A stretch of 40,154 bases of DNA from NCBI GenBank assembly GCA_017934975.1, contig JAGBIM010000010.1:1-40154 (forward strand), given 5' to 3'. This DNA is from Clostridia bacterium. GTDB taxonomy: Bacteria > Bacillota > Clostridia > Oscillospirales > UBA644. How positions within the stretch are numbered: position 1 is the first letter of the stretch; every line of letters starts with the position of its first letter. A program made the translations under genes and the position numbers. A model generated the notes under the pieces. The model worked only from the letters and a program-made list of their open reading frames with translations. It was not told the DNA's origin and did not search any database. Positions 23,014 to 30,792 of this stretch are shown here, piece by piece.

Positions 23014-23859
23014 TTAAAGTGCGTTGTTTTCCGCAAACAGCTTCAACAACAATTCGCAAGCCATCTTGATATCCTTGGTCTGCTGTTCGCCCACGATTTC
23101 CCGCTCAATGGTAATGGGCCCCTCGTAGCCGATTTCTGCCAGACGCTTGATAAAGGCGGGGTAATTGACCTTCCCTTCCCCCATGGCAACTTCCTTGCCC
23201 AGACTACGGCCGTCGGTGGGATACAGACCGTCCTTCCCGTGCACGTTGCGCACGTATTTTCCGAATACGTCCAGCGCATCCACGGGATTGGCCTTGCCGT
23301 AAAGGATCAGGTTGGCGGGGTCCAGGTTGATGCCCACGTTCTCCATGCCGATTTCCTGAATGGTACGAAGAAGGGTGACGGGGGTTTCCTGCCCCGTTTC
23401 GAAGAGGAAATTACATCCCTTGGAGGCAAAATATTTCACCAGAGTTTTCAGGCAGGCAACCAGATCCGCAAACTCGGCGGTGCAGGGATTTTCGGGCAAA
23501 TATCCGCAATGGGTGATCACGTCGGTGACCCCAAGCTTCTGCGCAAAATCCGCACCCTTCATCAATTCCTTCATACGATCGTAACGGTAAGCCACGGGAA
23601 CCAATCCCAACGTGGACTGACCTTCGTAAAAATTCCAATAACAGGGGCCTGCCCAGCCACACCAAAGGGCGGAAATTTCGATTCCGTACTGCTCACGGGC
23701 ACGGCAGATCTCCTCCGCGGCCTCATCGGTGAACAGTTCGGTTTTCCAACAGTTCAACTGGCAGGTGGGGATCCCCATCTCCTTCAGACGGGCAAACTGT
23801 TCTCCGATATCGCCCGTTTTCAATCTTCCGTCCATATGGACCATACATCCCAGCTTCAT
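23014..23859 (-). CDS. sugar phosphate isomerase/epimerase (xylose-isomerase-like TIM barrel)
   Basis: The 281-residue protein of the AP-endonuclease-2 / xylose isomerase-like barrel family begins MKLGCMVHMD. Probable metal ligands lie in FLFETGQE, NLDPANL, RNVHGKDG and TIEREI. The last two elements are common in IolE/IolI-type and tagatose/psicose epimerase-like proteins. The substrate is not identifiable; the epimerase two genes downstream suggests a ketose pathway. GAGGAG lies about 9 bases before the ATG at 23859. It is the first gene of the minus-strand run ending with the LCP gene, and its promoter overlaps that of the divergent AraC regulator. Confidence 0.8.
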   Translation of the reverse strand: MKLGCMVHMDGRLKTGDIGEQFARLKEMGIPTCQLNCWKTELFTDEAAEEICRAREQYGIEISALWCGWAGPCYWNFYEGQSTLGLVPVAYRYDRMKELMKGADFAQKLGVTDVITHCGYLPENPCTAEFADLVACLKTLVKYFASKGCNFLFETGQETPVTLLRTIQEIGMENVGINLDPANLILYGKANPVDALDVFGKYVRNVHGKDGLYPTDGRSLGKEVAMGEGKVNYPAFIKRLAEIGYEGPITIEREIVGEQQTKDIKMACELLLKLFAENNAL

Positions 23860-23914
23860 GACGCGTTTCTCCTCTGCGTTTTGTTAAATATTCGAAAAAA
23901 ATCGACGAAAGGGC

Positions 23915-23943
23915 TTGACACGTATACTCTTTTATTATATACT
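23915..23943 (+). promoter_or_regulatory. promoter of the AraC regulator gene
   Basis: TTGACA (23915-23920), 17 bases, TATACT (23938-23943). Its -10 overlaps the -10 of the opposing promoter at 23934-23962 by two bases. Confidence 0.8.
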
Positions 23944-23962
23944 ATAGATGCGGAAAAGTCAA
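23934..23962 (-). promoter_or_regulatory. promoter of the sugar isomerase operon, overlapping the AraC promoter
   Basis: On the minus strand, TTGACT (23957-23962), 17 bases and TATAAT (23934-23939). The two opposing promoters share their -10 region, so polymerase cannot occupy both at once. Confidence 0.78.
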
Positions 23963-24007
23963 CGCGTTTTTGAGGCTTTTTTTTAACAATAAAAAGGGAG
24001 GAATTTC

Positions 24008-24856
24008 ATGGAACACCAATCTTACTATCGGATTCCCGACGGAAGTCCCAATAACGTTTCCGCAGAAGACCGCCCTTATCAGATCAACGGAACGGGTTGG
24101 TACATTATTGAACGCCCCTATCTGACCAATCTTCCCGACGGACGGAAGGACTATTATCTGCAATACTGTCTGGAGGGGGGCATCACCGTTCAAGCCAACG
24201 GAACCACCCATTCCCTGCTTCCGGGACAGGCCATCATTCTGCCGCCCAACACCCCGTATATCTGCAAAAACGCCGCCGCGCGGGTGTGCTATTATTGGAT
24301 CCATTTTACGGGCAGCGAGGTGGGAAGTCTGCTGGATCGGTTCGGACTGAAATGCAACAAAACGCATAATATCGGGATCAACGATCGGATCCCCTCCCTG
24401 TTCCGCGCCCTCTTTCGGGAATATCTGTGGCGGGACCGTTGCTTTGAGGATTCCTGCCACGCCTGCATGATCAGCATCTTTGCGGAAATGACGCGGATGC
24501 GAGAGCTGAACGCCCATCAAAACACCGCTTCGGTAGATTCAATCTTCCGCTCTCTTTCCTATTTTCATAACAACGTGGACAAGCCCGTTTCCGTGGCACA
24601 GTTAGCGAAAATCGAGCATTTCAGCCCCAGCCGCTATCGGACGGTGTTCCGCCGTTGCATGGGAATGGCCCCTTCGGAATACATGACCCGCGTTCGCATG
24701 CGTCGCGCCTGCGAGCTTCTGACCATGGCGGACCTGTCCGTGGGGGAGGTGGCGGAGGCCTGCGGTTATCCCGACCATCTCTACTTCAGTCGGGTCTTCC
24801 GTGCCCAGTTCGGTGTGGCCCCCAGCAAATACCGCGGAGAAGATGAAACAAAATAA
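24008..24856 (+). CDS. AraC-family transcriptional regulator
   Basis: The 282-residue protein has an N-terminal cupin-type ligand-binding domain (about 30-150, with LLPGQAIILPPNTPY) and a C-terminal double helix-turn-helix. The first helix pair lies around VSVAQLAKIEHFSPSRYRTVF and the second around VGEVAEACGYPDHLYFSRVF, ending FGVAPSKYR. GGGAGG precedes ATG 24008. It is divergent from the sugar isomerase operon with overlapping promoters, and it also stands directly before the methyltransferase operon, from which a terminator separates it. Sugar-pathway control is the more likely role by position, but control of the methyltransferase genes is possible. Confidence 0.9.
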   Translation: MEHQSYYRIPDGSPNNVSAEDRPYQINGTGWYIIERPYLTNLPDGRKDYYLQYCLEGGITVQANGTTHSLLPGQAIILPPNTPYICKNAAARVCYYWIHFTGSEVGSLLDRFGLKCNKTHNIGINDRIPSLFRALFREYLWRDRCFEDSCHACMISIFAEMTRMRELNAHQNTASVDSIFRSLSYFHNNVDKPVSVAQLAKIEHFSPSRYRTVFRRCMGMAPSEYMTRVRMRRACELLTMADLSVGEVAEACGYPDHLYFSRVFRAQFGVAPSKYRGEDETK

Positions 24857-24866
24857 CAAGATCACA

Positions 24867-24894
24867 AAAAGAAGACCTCCCATGGTCTTCTTTT
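24867..24894 (+). terminator. terminator of the AraC regulator gene
   Basis: AAAAGAAGACC (24867-24877) pairs perfectly with GGTCTTCTTTT (24884-24894) around a 6-base loop, followed by more T residues. Confidence 0.9.
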
Positions 24895-24938
24895 GTTTTG
24901 TTTCCGGGAAATTTTTCAAAAAAAGGACGGCAACCCTA

Positions 24939-24967
24939 TTTACATTTCGCCGCGGGTTTGCTATAAT
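24939..24967 (+). promoter_or_regulatory. promoter of the ten-gene corrinoid/methyltransferase operon
   Basis: TTTACA (24939-24944), 17 bases, TATAAT (24962-24967), 28 bases before the first start codon. The leader has no room for a cobalamin riboswitch. No other promoter of this quality was noticed between the operon genes. Confidence 0.8.
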
Positions 24968-24995
24968 ATGGATAGAATATCATTGGAGGTTTGCC

Positions 24996-26114
24996 ATGAC
25001 AAACAGAGAACGCGCCTTGAACATCCTGCGTTATCAACCCGCAGACCGAATGCCCGCCGTCCATTTCGGATATTGGAGAGAGCTTCTGATCGAATGGGCG
25101 GAGCAGGGACACATTTCCATGGAACTGGCCAAAACGGCTCACGACAGCAACGAGGCCGATCGGGAGCTGGACAAAATTCTGGGCTGGGACTTCTGCTGGC
25201 ACAACGTCCGCAGCGCGAAACGCGGCCTTTTCCCGCCCTTCGAGACCAAAATTCTGGAAACCTTCCCCGACGGTACCCAACGGATTCAGAACTCCGAGGG
25301 GCTCATCGAACGGCAAAAGCCGGGCAATCAGTCCATCCCTTCGGAGGACGATTATCAGCTGAAGGACCGCAAGGCCTTTGAAGAGCTGTATCTGCCGAAA
25401 ATGCAATTCACGCCCGACCGCATTGATTTGGAATATTGGAAGCATTTCAACGAAACCAGACCCACGGACATTCCCGTAGGCCTTTCCCTGGGAAGCGTTT
25501 TGGGCGACATCCGCAACATGACCTCCGTGGTGGGCATGAGCTATCTTCTGTACGACGAGGACGAAGAGCTTTTTGCCGATATCGTGGACGCCTACGCGGA
25601 GATGCAGTATCAATGCGCCAAGGCGGTATTGGAAACGGGCGCAAAGTTCGATTTTGCCCATTATTGGGAAGACATCTGCTTCAAAAACGGTCCTCTGATC
25701 GCCCCCGGAGTCTTTGACGAGCTGTGTGCCAAGCACTACAAGAAACGCAACGATCTGTGCCGCGAATACGGCATTGATATTATTTCTCTGGACTGCGACG
25801 GCGTCACCGAAGCCCTCCTGCCCACCTGGTTCGAAAACGGCGTCAACACCATGTTCCCCATTGAGGTGGGGGTCTGGGGCGACCAGTTCGAACCCGCCCG
25901 CAACAAATTCGGCAAGGGCATGCTGGGGGTAGGCGGCATGGACAAGACCGCGTTGCGCAAGGACAAGGCCGCCGTGGACGCGGAGTTGGAGCGAATGACC
26001 CGCCTTGCCTCCATGGGCGGATTTATCCCCTGCCCCGACCATCGTCTCATGCCCGGCTCTAAATTTGAATTGGTACAATACTACGCGGAAAAAATCAAAA
26101 AAATCAAGTTTTGA
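24996..26114 (+). CDS. UroD-fold methyltransferase-like protein 1 (Asp-Cys-Asp type)
   Basis: The 372-residue member of the uroporphyrinogen decarboxylase / methylcobamide methyltransferase superfamily begins with the typical TNRERALNILRYQPADRMPAV. Where MtaA-type enzymes have the zinc motif His-x-Cys-Gly, this protein has Asp266-Cys267-Asp268-Gly269. The C-terminal motif is PCPDHRLMPGS (Cys346, His349). This fits corrinoid-dependent methyl transfer rather than haem synthesis: no haem gene is near, and a corrinoid protein follows. TGGAGGT precedes ATG 24996; an open frame further upstream crosses the terminator and promoter and is not used. First gene of the operon. Confidence 0.82.
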   Translation: MTNRERALNILRYQPADRMPAVHFGYWRELLIEWAEQGHISMELAKTAHDSNEADRELDKILGWDFCWHNVRSAKRGLFPPFETKILETFPDGTQRIQNSEGLIERQKPGNQSIPSEDDYQLKDRKAFEELYLPKMQFTPDRIDLEYWKHFNETRPTDIPVGLSLGSVLGDIRNMTSVVGMSYLLYDEDEELFADIVDAYAEMQYQCAKAVLETGAKFDFAHYWEDICFKNGPLIAPGVFDELCAKHYKKRNDLCREYGIDIISLDCDGVTEALLPTWFENGVNTMFPIEVGVWGDQFEPARNKFGKGMLGVGGMDKTALRKDKAAVDAELERMTRLASMGGFIPCPDHRLMPGSKFELVQYYAEKIKKIKF

Positions 26115-26123
26115 CGGTGAATT

Positions 26124-27641
26124 ATGAACTACGGTACCGAATCCTGCAGCTGTGCCATGACGGAAATTCTTCCCGGCACCACCTGCACGCTCCCTTCCTG
26201 TGACGGCGTGGAAATCGACTTGATCACCGCAGGCACGGGAAGCCACTGTATTTTCGACCAGACCATCCCCTGCAAAACGGGAGACATCTACGTTCTGCGC
26301 CCCCAAACCGCCCACGCTTACGGGTGCGACGACGGTCCCATGACGGTGCGCCGTATCCTGTTGCGGGAAAAAGACCTGTTTGACGGCGATTTTTCCGCCC
26401 CCGACCATCCCCGCTTCTGTTACGGAATCTTTCGGGATCTTTCCCCCGTGGCCTGCGCCACGCTGAACCGAAAGACCTTTGAGGAAATCGAAGGACAGTT
26501 CCGCGCCCTTTCCAGAGAACTGCAGGAGCAAAAGGGTGAATGGAAGGAAGTGGTGAAGGCCTATCTTTCGGTGCTGCTCATCACCCTGAGCCGCTACACG
26601 GACAGTGCCATCAAAAACCCCGCCTCCTACTCCCCGGCGGAACGGGATCTGGTGCAGGCCGCTCTGCGAACCGTCAACGAAGCATTCGCATCCCCCTCCC
26701 TCACCCTGGAATCCATCGCCCGCAGCCTGTTCGTCAGCAAGGCCCATCTGAGCCGTCTGTTCAAGCGGGGCGTGGGACAGCCCTTTTCCGAATATCTGCG
26801 CCGGGTACGCATGAATCGGGCCTGCCGTCTTCTGACCGAAACGGAGCGCTCCGCGGAAGAGATTCTGACCGCATGCGGACTGCGGGATCTTCCCTCGTTT
26901 TACCGCACCTTCCACGAATACACGGGGACTACCCCCGTTCAATACCGAAACCTTCACAAAAAAGAAAAAATTATCGATAAAAAAGGAGAAAAACTTATGA
27001 TCATCCTCAGCGAAATTTCCGAAAACCTGCAGAAGGGCAAAGCAAAGCTCGTCAAAGAAATGGTTCAGGCCGCCATCGACGAAGGGGCCAACCCCTCCGA
27101 AATCCTCAACGAAGGTCTTCTGGCCGGAATGAGCGTCATTGGCGAAAAATTCAAGAACAACGAAGTGTACGTTCCCGAGGTTCTCGTGGCCGCCCGCGCC
27201 ATGAATATGGGCATCACCGTCCTCAAGCCCCATCTGGTGGCCAGCGGCGTTCAGGCCGTAGGCAAGGTCTGCATCGGCACCGTTCAGGGAGACCTGCACG
27301 ACATCGGCAAGAACATCGTCAAGATGATGCTGGAAGGCAAGGGCTTTGAGGTAGTCGACCTGGGCACCGACGTCCCCGCCGAAACCTTCGTTCAGACCGC
27401 AAAGGAACAGGGCTGCCAGATCATCTGCTGCTCTGCCCTTCTGACCACCACCATGGACGTGATGGCCGACGTGGTCAAGGCCGCCGAAGCCGCAGGTATC
27501 CGCGATCAGGTGAAGATCATGGTGGGTGGAGCCCCCATCAATCAGGAATTCTGTGCCGCCATCGGTGCGGACTGCTACACCGTAGACGCCGCCTCCGCCG
27601 CAGACGCCGCCGTAGAGCTCTGCAATCAGCTGAAAAAATAA
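26124..27641 (+). CDS. AraC-type regulator in frame with a corrinoid (B12-binding) protein
   Basis: One uninterrupted 505-codon frame encodes two complete proteins. Residues 1-285 are an AraC-type regulator: a cupin part (ITAGTGSHCIF, then KTGDIYVLRPQTAHAYG) and a double HTH (LESIARSLFVSKAHLSRLF, ending TGTTPVQYRN). After a Lys-rich linker, residues 292-505 are a corrinoid protein with DLHDIG (His392). The linker DNA looks intergenic: in the -1 frame the regulator would stop at 26978-26980, and AGGAG lies 8 bases before an in-frame ATG at 26997. It may be a true fusion, or two genes joined by a one-base loss or sequencing error in the A run at 26958-26970. Confidence 0.75.
   Translation: MNYGTESCSCAMTEILPGTTCTLPSCDGVEIDLITAGTGSHCIFDQTIPCKTGDIYVLRPQTAHAYGCDDGPMTVRRILLREKDLFDGDFSAPDHPRFCYGIFRDLSPVACATLNRKTFEEIEGQFRALSRELQEQKGEWKEVVKAYLSVLLITLSRYTDSAIKNPASYSPAERDLVQAALRTVNEAFASPSLTLESIARSLFVSKAHLSRLFKRGVGQPFSEYLRRVRMNRACRLLTETERSAEEILTACGLRDLPSFYRTFHEYTGTTPVQYRNLHKKEKIIDKKGEKLMIILSEISENLQKGKAKLVKEMVQAAIDEGANPSEILNEGLLAGMSVIGEKFKNNEVYVPEVLVAARAMNMGITVLKPHLVASGVQAVGKVCIGTVQGDLHDIGKNIVKMMLEGKGFEVVDLGTDVPAETFVQTAKEQGCQIICCSALLTTTMDVMADVVKAAEAAGIRDQVKIMVGGAPINQEFCAAIGADCYTVDAASAADAAVELCNQLKK
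26997..27641 (+). CDS. corrinoid protein for methyl transfer (internal start of the fused frame)
   Basis: From ATG 26997 the product is 214 residues, the usual size for stand-alone corrinoid proteins of the MtaC/MtbC/MtmC type. Residues 1-90 form the helical cap domain (ILSEISENLQKGK, then NNEVYVPEVLVAARAM). The B12 domain follows with DLHDIG (His101, the lower cobalt ligand), SALLTTTM, and VGGAPIN near the end. It would carry the methyl group between the methyltransferases of this operon. AGGAG at 26984-26988 is 8 bases upstream, better placed than for most genes in the operon. This form is therefore expected even if the longer fusion is also made. It is the only corrinoid carrier in the window. 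Confidence 0.88.
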   Translation: MIILSEISENLQKGKAKLVKEMVQAAIDEGANPSEILNEGLLAGMSVIGEKFKNNEVYVPEVLVAARAMNMGITVLKPHLVASGVQAVGKVCIGTVQGDLHDIGKNIVKMMLEGKGFEVVDLGTDVPAETFVQTAKEQGCQIICCSALLTTTMDVMADVVKAAEAAGIRDQVKIMVGGAPINQEFCAAIGADCYTVDAASAADAAVELCNQLKK

Positions 27642-27653
27642 GAGGACTGTATT

Positions 27654-28622
27654 ATGAACAGCACGGAACGCGTCCGCAACGCCATTTTGGGTAAGCCCGT
27701 AGACCGCCAGCCCATTTACGGCTGGGTTTACGCAAACCTGGAAGAGCCCATCACGGAAAAATGGGGCTCGGTGGCAGCATTCGAGGACCATTACGAGTTC
27801 GACGCCGCCCATATCTTCGGCGGCCCCGGGGTCTTCAACCAAAAAATCCTGGGCAAGATTCGGGAAGAAAACGGCGAGGTCGCCCCCGACGTTCTGCTGG
27901 AGCACGACTATTATCTGCCTCCCCAGACCGAAGCATCCTTTGAAAACATCAAAAAATCCATCTCCCACCACAAGGAGCGGGGTCGGTTCTGCTACGTGCA
28001 GACCCCCGGCTTCTTCGAGTGCTTTAACAACGCATTCGGCATCGAGGACCAGCTGGCTTGGCTTCTGATGTATCCCGACGAGATGGCGGAGTTGTATCGC
28101 CGCCACGCGGATTGGGTCATCCAATGCGCCGACCAAAGCATCGCCGCAGGAGCGGATATGATCCATATTTCCGACGACTGGGGCTCTCAGAAGGATCTGA
28201 TGTTCTCCCCCGAGATCTGGTGGGAGTTGATCTTCCCCAACCTGAAAAAGGTGGTGGATCACGTTCATTCCAAGGGAGTTTTTGCATCCCTCCATTCCGA
28301 CGGATGCGTGGCCAAGGTGCTGGACGGCATCGCGGAGGTGGGCTTTGATCTGATTCACCCCTGGCAGGAAAACGCCAATATGCCTTACGAACTGTATCTG
28401 GAAAAATATCAGGACAAATTCGCCACCCTGGGCGGAGTCTGCGTCCAGTCTGCCCTGGGGATTCTGCCCCAAGACAAATTGGAGCAGGAGATCCGCCGCG
28501 TGTTCGCCACGTTGAAGGGCAAGCGCTGGATCTGTTGCACCTCCCACTTCGTGCAGGATCACTGCACCATGGAAGACCTGGAATTCGCCTTTGACTTGAT
28601 CTACAAATTAGCAAGGGAGTAA
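27654..28622 (+). CDS. UroD-fold methyltransferase-like protein 2 (His-Ser-Asp-Gly type)
   Basis: The 322-residue protein starts NSTERVRNAILGKPVDRQPIYGW, the usual UroD-superfamily opening. The zinc-motif region reads ASLHSDGC (His214, Asp216, Cys218), so Asp replaces the first Cys of the MtaA-type His-x-Cys, with a Cys two residues later. The C terminus has ICCTSHFVQDHCTMEDL, corresponding to the last substrate/metal loop. It directly follows the corrinoid gene (12-base gap), which suggests that the two proteins are partners. The methyl donor is unknown. Confidence 0.82.
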   Translation: MNSTERVRNAILGKPVDRQPIYGWVYANLEEPITEKWGSVAAFEDHYEFDAAHIFGGPGVFNQKILGKIREENGEVAPDVLLEHDYYLPPQTEASFENIKKSISHHKERGRFCYVQTPGFFECFNNAFGIEDQLAWLLMYPDEMAELYRRHADWVIQCADQSIAAGADMIHISDDWGSQKDLMFSPEIWWELIFPNLKKVVDHVHSKGVFASLHSDGCVAKVLDGIAEVGFDLIHPWQENANMPYELYLEKYQDKFATLGGVCVQSALGILPQDKLEQEIRRVFATLKGKRWICCTSHFVQDHCTMEDLEFAFDLIYKLARE

Positions 28623-28626
28623 AATG

Positions 28627-29697
28627 ATGAAGGAACTGACCTCTCGGGAGCGTATGCTCCGCACCTTCCGCCACGAAGAAGTGGATCGAATGATGATGAT
28701 CGATTCCGCTTGGGCAGGCACCGTTGCCCGCTGGAAACGGGAAGGAATGCCCGAAAACGTCGATTGGAAGGACTATTTCGGCTTCGATAAAATCGGGGCC
28801 TATATGCCCGACAACTCCCCCCGTTACGAGCAAAAAGTATTGGAAGAAACCGACCGTTACCGCATCGTGACAACCAAATGGGGACAGACCCAGAAAGTGT
28901 TCAAGGCGCTGGACTCCACCCCCGAGGTGCTGGATTGTTATTACTGCGACTCCGACCGCTGGGAAGAAGCCAAGGCAAAGATGCGGCAGGACGCAGACGA
29001 TCGGGTCAACTGGGAAACGTTAAAACGGGATTATCCCGTCTGGGAAAAGGAACAGCGCTACCGCCGCCTGGAGCTCTGGTTCGGCTTCGACGTGGCCCAT
29101 TCCCACATGATCGGCACGGAAAACGTCCTCATCGGGATGATCGAAGAGCCCGAATGGTTCACCGACGTGGTGGATACTTATCTGACCACCACCCTGCATC
29201 AAGCCCAGAAAATGCTGGACGCGGGGTATCGGTTTGACGGCATTTTCTGGTATGACGATATGGGATACAAGGGAACCCCCTTCTTTTCTCCCGATATGTA
29301 TCGGGAACTGCTGAAACCCTTCCACAAAAAGGCCATCGACTGGGCCCACGAGCGGGGCATGTTTGCGGAACTGCACTCCTGCGGGTTTATCGAACCCCTG
29401 ATTCCCGACCTGGTGGACATTGGGCTGGATATGCTCAACCCCTTGGAGATCAAAGCAGGAATGGACCCCAAAAAACTGAAAGATACTTACGGCGACAAGC
29501 TGGCCTTCCACGGGGGCATCAATGCCCAGTTGTGGGACAAGCCCGAACTGGTGTTGCCCGAAATGGAACGGATCATTCCCATGATGAAGCAGGGAGGAGG
29601 CTACGTCTTTGCCTCCGACCATTCCATCCCCAACTCCGTTTCTCTGGAAACCATGAAACAAATTTCCGACTTGGCACACAAATTGGGCAAATATTGA
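28627..29697 (+). CDS. UroD-fold methyltransferase-like protein 3 (His-Ser-Cys-Gly type)
   Basis: The 356-residue protein has opening SRERMLRTFRHEEVDRMMMID and the zinc-type motif AELHSCG (His250, Cys252). The C-terminal loop is VFASDHSIPNSVS (Asp331, His332), with His where MtaA has the third Cys ligand. This loop form (SDHSIP) is common among UroD-like proteins predicted to be O- or N-demethylases. ATG 28627 lies 7 bases after AAGGGAG; an adjacent ATG at 28624 is possible. It begins within 5 bases of the previous stop. Confidence 0.82.
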   Translation: MKELTSRERMLRTFRHEEVDRMMMIDSAWAGTVARWKREGMPENVDWKDYFGFDKIGAYMPDNSPRYEQKVLEETDRYRIVTTKWGQTQKVFKALDSTPEVLDCYYCDSDRWEEAKAKMRQDADDRVNWETLKRDYPVWEKEQRYRRLELWFGFDVAHSHMIGTENVLIGMIEEPEWFTDVVDTYLTTTLHQAQKMLDAGYRFDGIFWYDDMGYKGTPFFSPDMYRELLKPFHKKAIDWAHERGMFAELHSCGFIEPLIPDLVDIGLDMLNPLEIKAGMDPKKLKDTYGDKLAFHGGINAQLWDKPELVLPEMERIIPMMKQGGGYVFASDHSIPNSVSLETMKQISDLAHKLGKY

Positions 29698-29711
29698 TTT
29701 GAGGTAGGATC

Positions 29712-30776
29712 ATGAAGGAATACCAAGCACAGCTTGCAAGATACGAAGCCTTTTGGAATCGGGAAAACACCGACCGTTGCGTGTTGAATTTTACCGCACC
29801 CAAGGCGAATGCAACCCCCTTCCGCAAACCGAAGAACCTGGAAGAAAAATGGCTGGATGAAACTTACGTACTGGACCATTTTCGCCATTATCGGGAGAAC
29901 ACCGCCTTCGTGGCGGAAGCGATCCCCACCCTGTTTACCAATCTGGGCCCCGGGTGTCTCTCCGCTTGCATCGGCGGAAACTACGATCTGGCCGAAGGTA
30001 CCGTCTGGCTGGACCGTCGTCCCGTCATCGAGGATTGGGAAGACTGTCCCCCCATCGAATTTGACGAAAACAGCGAAATGTGGCAACATCTTCTGCGGTT
30101 GCAGAACAAATTCATGACCGATCCCAGCGTATTTTTTACCATAACCGACCTGGGCGGCACGCTGGATCTTTTGGCGGCGTTGCGCTCCTCGGAAAACCTG
30201 CTTTACGATCTGTACGACGATCCCGAAGCGGTAAAAGAATATACCGCCCGCATCAACCGTATGTGGCTGCAAGCCTACGATCAGCAGGTGGAAACGGTAC
30301 GCAAAGCGGGACTCCCCTTCGACACTTGGATGAAGATCCCCTCCGCAAAGCCTTGGTATCCTCTGCAGTGCGATTTCAGTTATATGATCTCCCCCGAGCA
30401 TTTCGAGGAATTCGTCCTTCCCCACGTCACGGAGCAGGCGCGGCATATTGAACGCCCCGTCTGGCACCTGGACGGCGTGGGCGAGCTGGCCCACCTGGAC
30501 ATGATTCTGGATCTTCCCGGCCTTGTGGGCATTCAGTGGGCCCCCGGTGCGGGGCAGGCTCCCGAATGGGACGAAAAATGGTTCCCCGTCTACCGCAAGA
30601 TTCAGGACAAGAAAGTAAATCTTATTTTGCGGCGCGGCGCCTCGGAAAAGGACGTCAAGGGCATGGAAAAGCTCATCAAGACCATCGACCCTGCGGGGAC
30701 CTACATCTCCGCCGTGTTCTCCTGCGAGGAAAAGGCGCAGGAAATGGCGGAAAACATCGAAAAATGGTCGAAATAA
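29712..30776 (+). CDS. UroD-fold methyltransferase-like protein 4 (His-Leu-Asp-Gly type)
   Basis: The 354-residue divergent member starts KEYQAQLARYEAFWNRENTDR rather than with the standard opening, but keeps the barrel order. Near the zinc-motif position it has WHLDGVGELAHLD (His252, Asp254). The C-terminal loop carries no obvious Cys or His ligand motif. A Cys-containing ISAVFSCEE lies near the end. It may bind a different metal set or act as a non-catalytic or altered-specificity partner. GAGGTAGGATC precedes ATG 29712. Assignment to the superfamily rests on overall resemblance and operon context. Confidence 0.7.
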   Translation: MKEYQAQLARYEAFWNRENTDRCVLNFTAPKANATPFRKPKNLEEKWLDETYVLDHFRHYRENTAFVAEAIPTLFTNLGPGCLSACIGGNYDLAEGTVWLDRRPVIEDWEDCPPIEFDENSEMWQHLLRLQNKFMTDPSVFFTITDLGGTLDLLAALRSSENLLYDLYDDPEAVKEYTARINRMWLQAYDQQVETVRKAGLPFDTWMKIPSAKPWYPLQCDFSYMISPEHFEEFVLPHVTEQARHIERPVWHLDGVGELAHLDMILDLPGLVGIQWAPGAGQAPEWDEKWFPVYRKIQDKKVNLILRRGASEKDVKGMEKLIKTIDPAGTYISAVFSCEEKAQEMAENIEKWSK

Positions 30777-30792
30777 CGGAGAGAAAACCATT

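Noticed and set aside
24895..24995. Cobalamin riboswitch before the corrinoid operon.
   Set aside because: Only about 100 bases lie between the previous terminator and the first start, and the promoter takes up the middle. The conserved B12-box was not seen.
26958..26980. Programmed -1 frameshifting in the A run at the AraC/corrinoid junction.
   Set aside because: The frame does not present a proper X-XXY-YYZ heptamer (codons are CAC AAA AAA GAA), and no clear downstream stimulatory structure was seen. A simple indel or a real fusion is more likely.
24936..28562. A minus-strand frame of about 1200 codons is open opposite the first methyltransferase and corrinoid genes.
   Set aside because: It has no ribosome binding site, its protein is low-complexity His/Gly/Val-rich, and it lies opposite clearly recognisable genes. 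GC-rich codon bias keeps the antisense frame open.
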